64,000 nucleotides of DNA, taken from Avispirillum sp959601495. Its GTDB lineage: Bacteria; Bacillota; Clostridia; Oscillospirales; CAG-272. Within the stretch, counting starts at the first letter, position 1. Each line of letters begins with the position of its first letter. Location of the stretch: positions 1 through 64,000 of the forward strand of contig CAUGPT010000005.1 of NCBI GenBank assembly GCA_959601495.1. Direction: 5' to 3'. The notes beneath the pieces were generated by a model, which worked only from the letters and a program-made list of their open reading frames with translations, was not told the origin of the DNA and did not search any database. The translations under genes and the position numbers were made by a program. Below, piece after piece: positions 51,925 to 59,660 of the stretch.

Positions 51925-53241
51925 GTGAAAGCTTCGGTATATACGCTGGGATGCAGAGTGAACCAGTACGAGTCGGACGCGATCGCGGAAGATCTTTCGG
52001 CTGTCGGATTTGAAATAGTGCCGTTCGGCACCCCCTGCGACATAACGGTGATAAACACCTGCACAGTCACGGCGGAAAGCGACAGAAAAAGCAGGCAGTT
52101 TGTGCGCCGCGCCATGACGTACAGCCCCGGCGGTAAGGTGATAATAACGGGTTGTTTTGCACAGGCTTCTCCCGATGAAGCAAAAAAGCTGGGCGCGGAC
52201 TGCGTAGTGGGCAACGGCGAAAAGGACAGTATAAGCGATATTGCCGCTCGTCTTTTTCACGGAGAGCACCCGACACAGACAGTCGGCGATATTGAAAACG
52301 CCGCATACGACTCTCTGTCGGTGTCAAGACCGAAGCGCGTCCGAACCTTTGTAAAGATTGAGGACGGCTGCGAAAACAAATGTGCCTATTGCATAATTCC
52401 GCGTGCCAGAGGCAATGTGCGCTCAAAGGCACCGGAGAAGGTGCTCGAAGAGGTCCGCACGATCGCTGCGGCGGGCTGCGGCGAAATAATACTTACAGGC
52501 ATCGAAACGGCGTCCTACGGCAGAGATCTCGGCGGTTACGGACTTGCCGAGCTTATTTGCGACGTTGGAAAAATCGAAGGTGTTAAGCGCTTGACGCTGG
52601 GCAGCCTTGACCCCTCGGTCATGAACAGGGCTTTCACTGAAAAGATCGCCTCAGTCCCCGCGTTGCTTCCTCATTTTCATCTCTCTGTACAGTCCGGCTG
52701 CACAAGAACGCTCAACCGTATGCGCCGCAAGTACACGGCGCAGCGTGTTATGGAAAATATGGAGATCGTGCGCGGCCTTATCCCGGACGCGGCCTTCAGC
52801 GCAGACGTTATTACGGGTTTCCCCGGCGAGACGGATGAGGACTTCGCCGAGAGCGTTGAGTTTTTCGAAAAAACGCGCTTTACCCATCTGCACATTTTTC
52901 CGTACTCCGTCCGCCGCGGCACGGAGGCTGAGAAAATGCCCGATCAGGTTCCGGAAAACGTGCGCCGCGAGCGCGCGGCGAGCCTTTCTGCCGTGCAGGA
53001 GAAAATTCAGGCAAAGCTCATAGAAGACTACATATCCGCCCATGCTGACGGCACCCGCCCCGTGCACGTTCTGTGCGAAAAGTGGGAGAGGGGCGTCTGC
53101 AACGGGCACACCGAGCATTTTATAGAGTGCAATATACCCTCCGACACCGATATGACCGGAATGATAATCGATACCGTGCTCGTTTCGGCGCACGGCGCAG
53201 TGATGGATGGAAGAATGTCGGACAGCGTTCAAAATGCATAA
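51925..53241 (+). CDS. mtaB: tRNA t6A37 methylthiotransferase MtaB
   Basis: The 438-aa enzyme has the UPF0004 N-terminal domain (YTLGCRVNQYESDAIAEDL, NTCTVTAESDRKSRQ, ITGCFAQ) and the radical SAM cluster motif CENKCAYCIIPRARG. It ends in a TRAM-like region. The LGCRVN start separates MtaB from MiaB (GCQMN). It adds a methylthio group to t6A37 in tRNAs. It starts at GTG 51925 with GGGAGGA upstream. Confidence 0.94.
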   Translation: MKASVYTLGCRVNQYESDAIAEDLSAVGFEIVPFGTPCDITVINTCTVTAESDRKSRQFVRRAMTYSPGGKVIITGCFAQASPDEAKKLGADCVVGNGEKDSISDIAARLFHGEHPTQTVGDIENAAYDSLSVSRPKRVRTFVKIEDGCENKCAYCIIPRARGNVRSKAPEKVLEEVRTIAAAGCGEIILTGIETASYGRDLGGYGLAELICDVGKIEGVKRLTLGSLDPSVMNRAFTEKIASVPALLPHFHLSVQSGCTRTLNRMRRKYTAQRVMENMEIVRGLIPDAAFSADVITGFPGETDEDFAESVEFFEKTRFTHLHIFPYSVRRGTEAEKMPDQVPENVRRERAASLSAVQEKIQAKLIEDYISAHADGTRPVHVLCEKWERGVCNGHTEHFIECNIPSDTDMTGMIIDTVLVSAHGAVMDGRMSDSVQNA

Positions 53242-53269
53242 AAAATATATAAAAATATCATATCCGCAC

Positions 53270-53297
53270 TTGATTTTACTAAGTAAAAGTGTATAAT
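53270..53297 (+). promoter_or_regulatory. nag operon promoter with palindromic operator candidate
   Basis: TTGATT (53270-53275), 16-nt spacer, TATAAT (53292-53297). TTTTACT-A-AGTAAAA (53274-53288) is a perfect 15-bp palindrome lying between -35 and -10. AAGTGTATAA also occurs twice in tandem across and after the -10. Confidence 0.72.
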
Positions 53298-53375
53298 AAG
53301 TGTATAAGGGAAATTTTGGCTTTGATATAATGCATTGCCGCGATTTCCATACTGAAAGGACGTACATAAAATACT

Positions 53376-54521
53376 ATGAAGTGTATAGTAAACGGACGCG
53401 TGGTTCTCAGTGATCGCGTTGTCACCGGAAAAGCGGTACTTTTTGACGAAAAAATCGCGGATATTGTCGATATGGACAGTGTCAGCACGGAAAAATGCGA
53501 GATAATCGACGCCGATGGTGCATATGTTGCCCCCGGCCTTGTGGATATGCATATCCACGGATATCTCGGTGCTGATGTCTCCGACGGAGACCCCGAGGGC
53601 ATAAAGAAAATGGCCCGCGGTATTGCCGAAAACGGCGTTACGTCGTGGTGCCCCACCACAATGACCGTCTCCGAGAAGGAGATACTTGCGGCATTCGACG
53701 CGGCACGTAAGGTCAAGGGCGAGAGCGAATACTACGGCGCAAGGATCCTCGGCATAAACTGCGAGGGACCGTTCATCAATCCTTCCAAAAAGGGAGCGCA
53801 GGCTGAGGAGCATATCAAGCGTCCCGACGGGGATTTTATAATCGATAATGCCGATATACTCAAGGTATATACCGTCGCTCCCGAAATGGACGGCGCGCTT
53901 GAGTGCATCGAAAAGGTATATAAGGACGGCAGAGTGCTTTCTTCCATGGGTCACACCGGCGCAACGTTTGAAGAGGCAAAGGCAGGCATCGCCGCGGGCG
54001 TTCGCCATACAACGCACCTTTTCAACGCAATGACGCCCCTTATGCACCGCAACCCCGGCGTTGTGGGCGCGGCTCTCAGCGACGACAGAGTCAGCTGCGA
54101 GCTTATAGCGGATACCTTCCATGTAAACAAAGGGCTTTTCGGCATTGTCGCAAAGCTTAAGGGCGACAAGCTCTGCCTTATCACCGACTGCATGAGAGCA
54201 GGCGGTATGCCCGACGGCGATTACACTCTCGGCGGTCAGCCCGTTAAGAAAAAAGGCATACAGTGCCTTCTTGAGGACGGTACGATCGCGGGCAGCGTTC
54301 TGAAACTCAACAACGCCGTTAAAAATCTGTACGACAACACGGATCTTTCCGTTGCCGAGGCGTTTGCCGCTGCAAGCCTTAACCCCGCAAAAGTGCTCGG
54401 TGAGGATGGCGAGATCGGCTCCATTGAGGCGGGCAAGCGCGCGGACATTATTATTTGCGATGATGATTTCAATATTATAAAAACTATTATCGGAGGAACA
54501 ATACGATATGAATGCAAATGA
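53376..54521 (+). CDS. nagA: N-acetylglucosamine-6-phosphate deacetylase NagA
   Basis: The 381-aa amidohydrolase has the HIHG metal motif (VDMHIHGYLGADVSDGD), NCEGPFINPSKKGAQ, SMGHTGATFEEA, THLFNAMTPLMHRNPG and LITDCMRAGG. It deacetylates GlcNAc-6-P to GlcN-6-P. It is the first gene of the nag operon and overlaps nagB by 14 bp. Confidence 0.96.
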   Translation: MKCIVNGRVVLSDRVVTGKAVLFDEKIADIVDMDSVSTEKCEIIDADGAYVAPGLVDMHIHGYLGADVSDGDPEGIKKMARGIAENGVTSWCPTTMTVSEKEILAAFDAARKVKGESEYYGARILGINCEGPFINPSKKGAQAEEHIKRPDGDFIIDNADILKVYTVAPEMDGALECIEKVYKDGRVLSSMGHTGATFEEAKAGIAAGVRHTTHLFNAMTPLMHRNPGVVGAALSDDRVSCELIADTFHVNKGLFGIVAKLKGDKLCLITDCMRAGGMPDGDYTLGGQPVKKKGIQCLLEDGTIAGSVLKLNNAVKNLYDNTDLSVAEAFAAASLNPAKVLGEDGEIGSIEAGKRADIIICDDDFNIIKTIIGGTIRYECK

Positions 54522-55299
54522 AATCAAAGCTTATTCCAACGGCAAGAATAACGGCGTAAAGGTGTTCGTGGCAGGCAGCTACGAGGCACTCTCCAAAAAG
54601 GCAGCTTCCATAGTTGCCGGCGCCATCAGCAACAAGCCCTCCTTCGTTCTGGGTCTCGCTACGGGTACGTCTCCCATAGGCCTGTACTCCGAGCTTGCAA
54701 ACCTCAACCACGACAACAGAGTTGACTTTGCAAACGTTACGACCTACAACCTTGACGAGTACTATCCCATCGACCCCGCAAACGATCAGTCCTACCGTTA
54801 CTTCATGGATAAACACCTGTTCGACGATATCAACATCGACAAGGCAAGAACCCATGTGCTCTTCGGCCAGGCTCCCGACTGGAAGGTCGAGTGCGCCGAG
54901 TACGACGCTGCTATCGAGGCAGCAGGCGGGATCGATCTGCAGGTTCTCGGCATAGGCAACAACGGTCACATCGGATTCAACGAGCCCGGCAATGACTTTA
55001 TCTGGGAAACTCACAGAGTTGAGCTTACCGAAAGCACCATCGAGGCAAACTCCAGACTGTTCAACAGCGCCGACGAGGTTCCGAGAGCAGCTTTGTCCAT
55101 GGGTATCGGCAATATCATGTGCGCGCGTCAGGTCGTTCTTGTGGCAAACGGCGCAAAGAAGGCACAGGCTATCCACGACGCACTTGAGGGTCAGATCACT
55201 CCCTGGTGCCAGGCTTCCATTCTGCAGCTTCATCCCAACGTAACCTTCATACTTGATGAAGAGGCTGCCTCCATGCTGGAGAAATACAAGGCACTCTGA
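54508..55299 (+). CDS. nagB: Glucosamine-6-phosphate deaminase NagB
   Basis: The 263-aa enzyme has LGLATGTSPIGLYSEL, YNLDEYYPI, GIGNNGHIGFNEPG (catalytic) and LVANGAKKAQAI. It turns GlcN-6-P into fructose-6-P and ammonia. GGAGG lies 10 nt before ATG. The strong frequent-codon bias suggests high expression. Confidence 0.97.
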   Translation: MNANEIKAYSNGKNNGVKVFVAGSYEALSKKAASIVAGAISNKPSFVLGLATGTSPIGLYSELANLNHDNRVDFANVTTYNLDEYYPIDPANDQSYRYFMDKHLFDDINIDKARTHVLFGQAPDWKVECAEYDAAIEAAGGIDLQVLGIGNNGHIGFNEPGNDFIWETHRVELTESTIEANSRLFNSADEVPRAALSMGIGNIMCARQVVLVANGAKKAQAIHDALEGQITPWCQASILQLHPNVTFILDEEAASMLEKYKAL

Positions 55300-55327
55300 G
55301 CTTCTGCCGTGAAAGGAATACCGAATA

Positions 55328-56701
55328 ATGATTAAAGCAATACTTGACCCGCAGTTTCAGCCCATGGTAAAGGTGGTTGCGGACTACCGCGCCGCTGTTG
55401 CCGAAGAGGGCGGAGTACCGCTGGTAATCGCAGTTGAAAGAAATAAAGGCTACGTTTCTACATACAAGCTTGACGTTTTCAAGGACGGAAGCGGTCATGA
55501 CGAGGAAAGCTACGGCGTAGTCGAGCGTATAGTAAAAACTCTTCTGTGGGTGTACGGCGGCTTCAAGGTTACCGTTGCGGGCTCAAAGAAGATCTATGAA
55601 AAGATCGCCGAAGCATACAAAAAGGGCGGTGCGCGCCAGTTTGACGCCGACTTTATGGCACGCGTCTACGAGCGCCCCTTTGAGGTCGAATACGTAGAAA
55701 ACGCCGCAGACGCTCCCAAGGAGCATCAGGCTGCTGACCCCGTAGGCCGTCACCTTGACGGCTGCCGCATCGGCTTCGACGCGGGCGGAAGCGACCGTAA
55801 GGTCAGCGCCGTTGTAGACGGTGAGACCGTATACTCCGAAGAAGTCGTATGGTTCCCCAAGCTCCAGAGCGACCCCGATTATCACTATCAGGGCATTCTG
55901 GACGCCATGAAGACCGCGGCTTCCCATATGCCCAGAGTAGACGCTATCGGCGTTTCCTCCGCGGGCGTATATATTGATAATAAGATCATGATCGCCTCTC
56001 TCTTCCTCAAGGTCTCCGATGAGGACTTTGAAAAGAAGGTCAAGACAATGTATCTTGACGTTGCAAAGGAGATCGGCGAGAATATCCCCGTCGAGGTCGC
56101 AAACGACGGCGACGTAACCGCACTTGCAGGCGCTATGGATCTTAACGACAACAACGTTCTCGGCGTTGCCATGGGCACAAGCGAGGCGGCAGGATATGTT
56201 GACTCTCAGGGCAATATCACCGGCTGGCTCAACGAGCTTGCGTTCGTTCCCGTTGACTACTGCAGGGACGCAATGGTCGATGAGTGGAGCGGTGACTACG
56301 GCTGCGGCGTTAAATATTTCTCCCAGGACAGCGTTATAAAGCTTGCACCCGCAGCGGGCATCGAGCTTGACGAGTCCCTTTCTCCCGCAGAAAAGCTCAA
56401 GGTCGTGCAGAAGCTTATGGCCGAGGGCGACGAGAGAGCCGCAAAGATCTACGACACCATCGGTGTATATTTCGGCTATGCCATCGCATACTACGCAATG
56501 TTCTATGATATAAAGCACGTTATCATCATGGGACGCGTTACCAGCGGCGAGGGCGGTACGATAGTTCTCGCAAAGGCAAACGAAGTGCTGAAGAGAGAGT
56601 ATCCCGAGCTTGCGGAGAAGATAAGGCTTCACATTCCCGACGAGAAGAGCCGCCGCGTAGGTCAGTCCGTTGCAGCGGCAAGCCTTCCCAAACTCAAATA
56701 A
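55328..56701 (+). CDS. ROK-like sugar kinase with N-terminal extension, nag operon
   Basis: Residues about 140-457 form an actin-like ATPase of the ROK/BadF class. It has a phosphate loop GFDAGGSDRKVSAVVDGE, a hinge VSSAGVYIDNKIM, VANDGDVTALAGA and GVAMGTSEAAGYV. The first 140 residues form an extra alpha/beta domain of unknown role. The place after nagA-nagB suggests a GlcNAc or related amino-sugar kinase that supplies NagA. Canonical ROK zinc-binding cysteines are not evident, so the sugar is uncertain. Confidence 0.75.
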   Translation: MIKAILDPQFQPMVKVVADYRAAVAEEGGVPLVIAVERNKGYVSTYKLDVFKDGSGHDEESYGVVERIVKTLLWVYGGFKVTVAGSKKIYEKIAEAYKKGGARQFDADFMARVYERPFEVEYVENAADAPKEHQAADPVGRHLDGCRIGFDAGGSDRKVSAVVDGETVYSEEVVWFPKLQSDPDYHYQGILDAMKTAASHMPRVDAIGVSSAGVYIDNKIMIASLFLKVSDEDFEKKVKTMYLDVAKEIGENIPVEVANDGDVTALAGAMDLNDNNVLGVAMGTSEAAGYVDSQGNITGWLNELAFVPVDYCRDAMVDEWSGDYGCGVKYFSQDSVIKLAPAAGIELDESLSPAEKLKVVQKLMAEGDERAAKIYDTIGVYFGYAIAYYAMFYDIKHVIIMGRVTSGEGGTIVLAKANEVLKREYPELAEKIRLHIPDEKSRRVGQSVAAASLPKLK

Positions 56702-56710
56702 AATCAAAAA

Positions 56711-56734
56711 CTTCCCCGAAGCGTTTCGGGGAAG
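56711..56734. terminator. Hairpin between the ROK kinase gene and tRNA-Arg
   Basis: CTTCCCCGAA, GCG, then a T and TTCGGGGAAG. There is no T-run on the plus strand, where the tRNA starts 5 nt later; the T-run is on the minus side. It may be an RNA processing or stabilising element instead of a plus-strand terminator. Confidence 0.5.
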
Positions 56735-56739
56735 GGCAC

Positions 56740-56814
56740 GCCTCCATAGTTAAATGGATATAACAAGCCCCTCCTAAGGGTTAGTTGTGGGTTCGATTCC
56801 CGCTGGGGGTGCCA
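56740..56814 (+). tRNA. tRNA-Arg (anticodon CCU)
   Basis: Acceptor GCCTCCA pairs with TGGGGGT (two G-U), D-stem GTTA/TAAC, anticodon stem AGCCC/GGGTT with loop CTCCTAA giving anticodon CCT. The T-arm is GTGGG-TTCGATT-CCCGC and the 3' CCA is encoded. It decodes AGG. No clear promoter separates it from the nag operon. Confidence 0.92.
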
Positions 56815-56815
56815 G

Positions 56816-56850
56816 AAAAGGGCACTTGCAAAAAGCAAGTGCCCTTTTAA
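56816..56850 (+). terminator. Terminator after tRNA-Arg
   Basis: AAAAGGGCACTTGC, loop AAAAA, GCAAGTGCCCTTTT; a perfect 14-bp stem. The 190 bp between here and the next gene hold a TATAAT at 56875-56880 without a good -35, and nothing else I can support. Confidence 0.85.
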
Positions 56851-57038
56851 GTAAATTATGCATTTTGATGTCGGTATAATGCCTGCGGCAAAGAGAATTT
56901 TTGCTTTTCGCGTGGCAGCACGGTATACGCTTGAATATCTCACTTGCGGCGTCAGCCGGATGCCTTGACTAAGGCGCGCCGCGGGACGCGCTGCGTATAT
57001 TGAAACAACTATAAGATCAGGAGACTCGGCATAAGATC

Positions 57039-59375
57039 ATGACACTGAAAGAATTGGGAATCGGAAAGAACGCCGTCATAAAGAGCGTCGGCGGCGAAGG
57101 CGCGCTCCGCCAGCATTTTCTTGATATGGGTATAATCCCGGGAGCGGAAGTGACCTTGGTAAAGCTTGCTCCCATGGGGGACCCCATGGAGCTGCAGATA
57201 CACGGTTATGAGCTGACTCTCCGTCTTGCGGAGGCAGATCAGATCGAGATCGAAGAGATCCGCGAGAGAAGTCAGACACACAAACGGATAAGCAGCGTGA
57301 AAGATTCCGAACATCCGGGACTCGGAGAGGAAGGAAAATATCATTCCAAGGAAGACGAAGACCCGCTGCCCGACGGTGAAAAACTGACATTCGCACTTGT
57401 GGGAAACCAGAACTGCGGTAAAACGACCTTGTTCAATCAGCTGACAGGTTCGAATCAGCACGTGGGCAATTTCCCGGGCGTGACAGTGGACAGAAAATCC
57501 GGATCTATCAAAGGGTATCCCGACACAGAGGTCACGGACCTTCCCGGGATTTATTCAATGTCGCCGTACAGCAGTGAGGAGATAGTTTCGCGTAATTTCG
57601 TTCTCGACGAAAAGCCGAAGGCGATAATAAACATCGTCGATGCCACGAATATAGAGCGAAATCTGTACCTTACCATGCAATTGCTGGAAATGGATATTCC
57701 CATGATAGTCGCGTTGAACATGATGGATGAGGTAACGGGAAATCACGGTGCTATCGACGTGAACGGCATGGAGGCGCTGCTCGGCGTTCCCGTCGTTCCG
57801 ATCTCCGCGGCGAAAAACGAGGGCGTCGGTGAGCTAATACAGCACGCGATACATATAGCAAAATACCGTGAGCATCCACTGAAACAGGATTTTTGCGACA
57901 AATCGGATCACGGCGGCTCGGTGCATCGCTGCATACATGCGGTGATCCATCTGATAGAGGATCACGCAAAGGCGGCGGATATCCCCGTGCGTTTTGCGGC
58001 GACCAAGGCTATTGAGGGCGATCCGCTCATCACAAAGCAGCTGAAGCTGGATGAGAACGAAAAAGAGATGCTGGAGCATATCGTGCAGCAGATGGAGACC
58101 GAACGCGGTGTGGACAGAAGCGCCGCGATAGCGGATATGCGATTCGACTTTATAGAGCGCCTGTGCGAGCAGACGGTCACAAAGCCGAAGGAGAGCAGAG
58201 AGCGGATACGCAGCGAGAAGATAGACAGGATACTTACGGGTAAATATACGGCAATACCGTGCTTTATCGGGATAATGCTGCTTGTGTTCTATCTGACGTT
58301 CAACGTGATTGGGGCGTGGCTGCAGGAGCTGCTTCAGTTAGGGATAGACAAGTTGCAGTCCGTTGTCGACGCGGCATTGACTGCGGCGCATGTCAACGGC
58401 GCGATACACAGCCTCATAACGGACGGTATTTTTACCGGCGTCGGAAGCGTGCTGAGCTTTCTTCCTATCATAGTGACGCTGTTTTTCTTTCTGTCTCTGT
58501 TGGAGGACAGCGGATATATAGCGCGCGTGGCGTTTGTAATGGACAAGCTGCTTCGCAAGATAGGACTTTCGGGGCGAAGCATCGTTCCCATGCTGATAGG
58601 CTTCGGATGTACCGTGCCTGCGGTAATGGCAACGCGCACACTGACCAGTGAGCGCGACCGAAAAATGACTATCCTGCTGACCCCGTTTATGAGCTGCTCG
58701 GCAAAGCTGCCCATATATTCTTTCTTTGTCAGCGTTTTCTTCCCGGGGAAAGGCGGACTCATCATGGCGGGTCTTTACCTGCTCGGCATTGCAGTCGGGA
58801 TACTTGCGGCGCTTTTGTACAGAGGTACACTGTTCAGGGGTGAGCCCGTTCCGTTTGTAATGGAGCTTCCCAACTACCGTTTGCCGGGGGCGAAAAACGT
58901 GCTGCAGCTTTTGTGGGAAAAAGCAAAGGACTTTTTGCAGAGAGCGTTCACCGTTATTTTCCTGGCAACGATCGTGGTGTGGTTCCTGCAAAGCTTTGAT
59001 CTGCATCTTAACCTAGTCAGCGATTCTTCTGACAGTATACTGGCGATCATCGCGGGCTGGATGGCACCGATATTCAAACCGCTCGGCATGGGAGACTGGC
59101 GCATATGTACGGCGCTCATCACCGGATTTATGGCAAAGGAAAGCGTGGCTTCAACTCTGGGAGTGCTGTTCGGCGGAAATATAAGCACGGCGCTGTCCGC
59201 TGCAACGGCTGCCGCCACAATGGTCTTCAGCCTGCTTTACACTCCGTGTGTTGCGGCGATCGCGTCCGTAAAAAGGGAACTCGGCGCGAAATGGGCAGCC
59301 GGAGTCGTAGTTTGGCAGTGCCTGATAGCGTGGGTGGCTGCGTGGATAACTTACCTGATAGTGTCGGCTGTATAA
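57039..59375 (+). CDS. feoB: FeoA-FeoB fusion ferrous iron transporter
   Basis: The 778-aa protein begins with a FeoA domain (GEGALRQHFLDMGIIPGAEVTLVKLAPMGDP, residues about 1-80) and a charged linker. The FeoB G domain follows (GNQNCGKTTLFN, NFPGVTVDRK, DLPGIYSM, NMMD), and then two Gate regions (GYIARVAFVMDKLLRKIGLSGRSIVPMLIGFGCTVPAVMATRTL). It is a complete single-chain Fe2+ importer and is distinct from feoA-feoB at 8.5 kb. AGGAG lies about 16 nt before the ATG, which is far. A short CDS-like His/Cys-rich C-terminus is not seen. Confidence 0.95.
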   Translation: MTLKELGIGKNAVIKSVGGEGALRQHFLDMGIIPGAEVTLVKLAPMGDPMELQIHGYELTLRLAEADQIEIEEIRERSQTHKRISSVKDSEHPGLGEEGKYHSKEDEDPLPDGEKLTFALVGNQNCGKTTLFNQLTGSNQHVGNFPGVTVDRKSGSIKGYPDTEVTDLPGIYSMSPYSSEEIVSRNFVLDEKPKAIINIVDATNIERNLYLTMQLLEMDIPMIVALNMMDEVTGNHGAIDVNGMEALLGVPVVPISAAKNEGVGELIQHAIHIAKYREHPLKQDFCDKSDHGGSVHRCIHAVIHLIEDHAKAADIPVRFAATKAIEGDPLITKQLKLDENEKEMLEHIVQQMETERGVDRSAAIADMRFDFIERLCEQTVTKPKESRERIRSEKIDRILTGKYTAIPCFIGIMLLVFYLTFNVIGAWLQELLQLGIDKLQSVVDAALTAAHVNGAIHSLITDGIFTGVGSVLSFLPIIVTLFFFLSLLEDSGYIARVAFVMDKLLRKIGLSGRSIVPMLIGFGCTVPAVMATRTLTSERDRKMTILLTPFMSCSAKLPIYSFFVSVFFPGKGGLIMAGLYLLGIAVGILAALLYRGTLFRGEPVPFVMELPNYRLPGAKNVLQLLWEKAKDFLQRAFTVIFLATIVVWFLQSFDLHLNLVSDSSDSILAIIAGWMAPIFKPLGMGDWRICTALITGFMAKESVASTLGVLFGGNISTALSAATAAATMVFSLLYTPCVAAIASVKRELGAKWAAGVVVWQCLIAWVAAWITYLIVSAV

Positions 59376-59389
59376 GGATGACAAATCAG

Positions 59390-59421
59390 AAAAGCTCCGA
59401 GCCTTTGGCTCGGAGCTTTTT
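59390..59421 (+). terminator. Terminator after the FeoA-FeoB gene
   Basis: AAAAGCTCCGAGCC, TTT, GGCTCGGAGCTTTT, then TC. The same hairpin recurs at 63441-63472. Confidence 0.9.
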
Positions 59422-59422
59422 C

Positions 59423-59476
59423 AATGAAGCGCGGCTGCGCCGCATGAAAAATGAAGCGCGCCTACAGCGCACGGAG
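59423..59476 (+). repeat. ATGAAGCGCGGCTGCGCCGC repeat, short copy
   Basis: One full 20-bp unit (ATGAAGCGCGGCTGCGCCGC) followed by ATGAAAA and a partial unit (ATGAAGCGCGCCTACAGCGC). It directly follows a terminator identical in its stem to that before the longer array at 63.5 kb. Confidence 0.8.
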
Positions 59477-59583
59477 AGACCGGATTTGCTTTGATTATGT
59501 GCAATTGATCCAAAATTGTTTTAATAAATCGTGAATTATTATAAAGAATCATGATAATTCGCTTCCTGATCATTGACAAACAC

Positions 59584-59612
59584 TTGAAAATTGTTATTCT
59601 TTATGATAAACT
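59584..59612 (+). promoter_or_regulatory. Possible promoter of the ABC importer operon
   Basis: TTGAAA (59584-59589), 17-nt spacer, TAAACT (59607-59612). Upstream GAATTAT (59533-59539) and ATAATTC (59554-59560) form a 7-bp dyad that could be an operator. The rest of this AT-rich gap (59477-59660) shows no gene. Confidence 0.5.
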
Positions 59613-59660
59613 TCAGACAGTAAAAAGCCTAATGCCATATGGGGAGGAGTCTGTCCGATA

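Noticed and set aside
51742..52269. N-terminal extension of the spoVB-like frame to 52269
   Set aside because: It runs antisense through the mtaB start, is not flippase-like, and an ATG with SD exists at 51741.
53229..54527. Minus-strand open frame (432 codons) covering nagA
   Set aside because: Antisense shadow of nagA; it also covers the nag promoter and has no family features.
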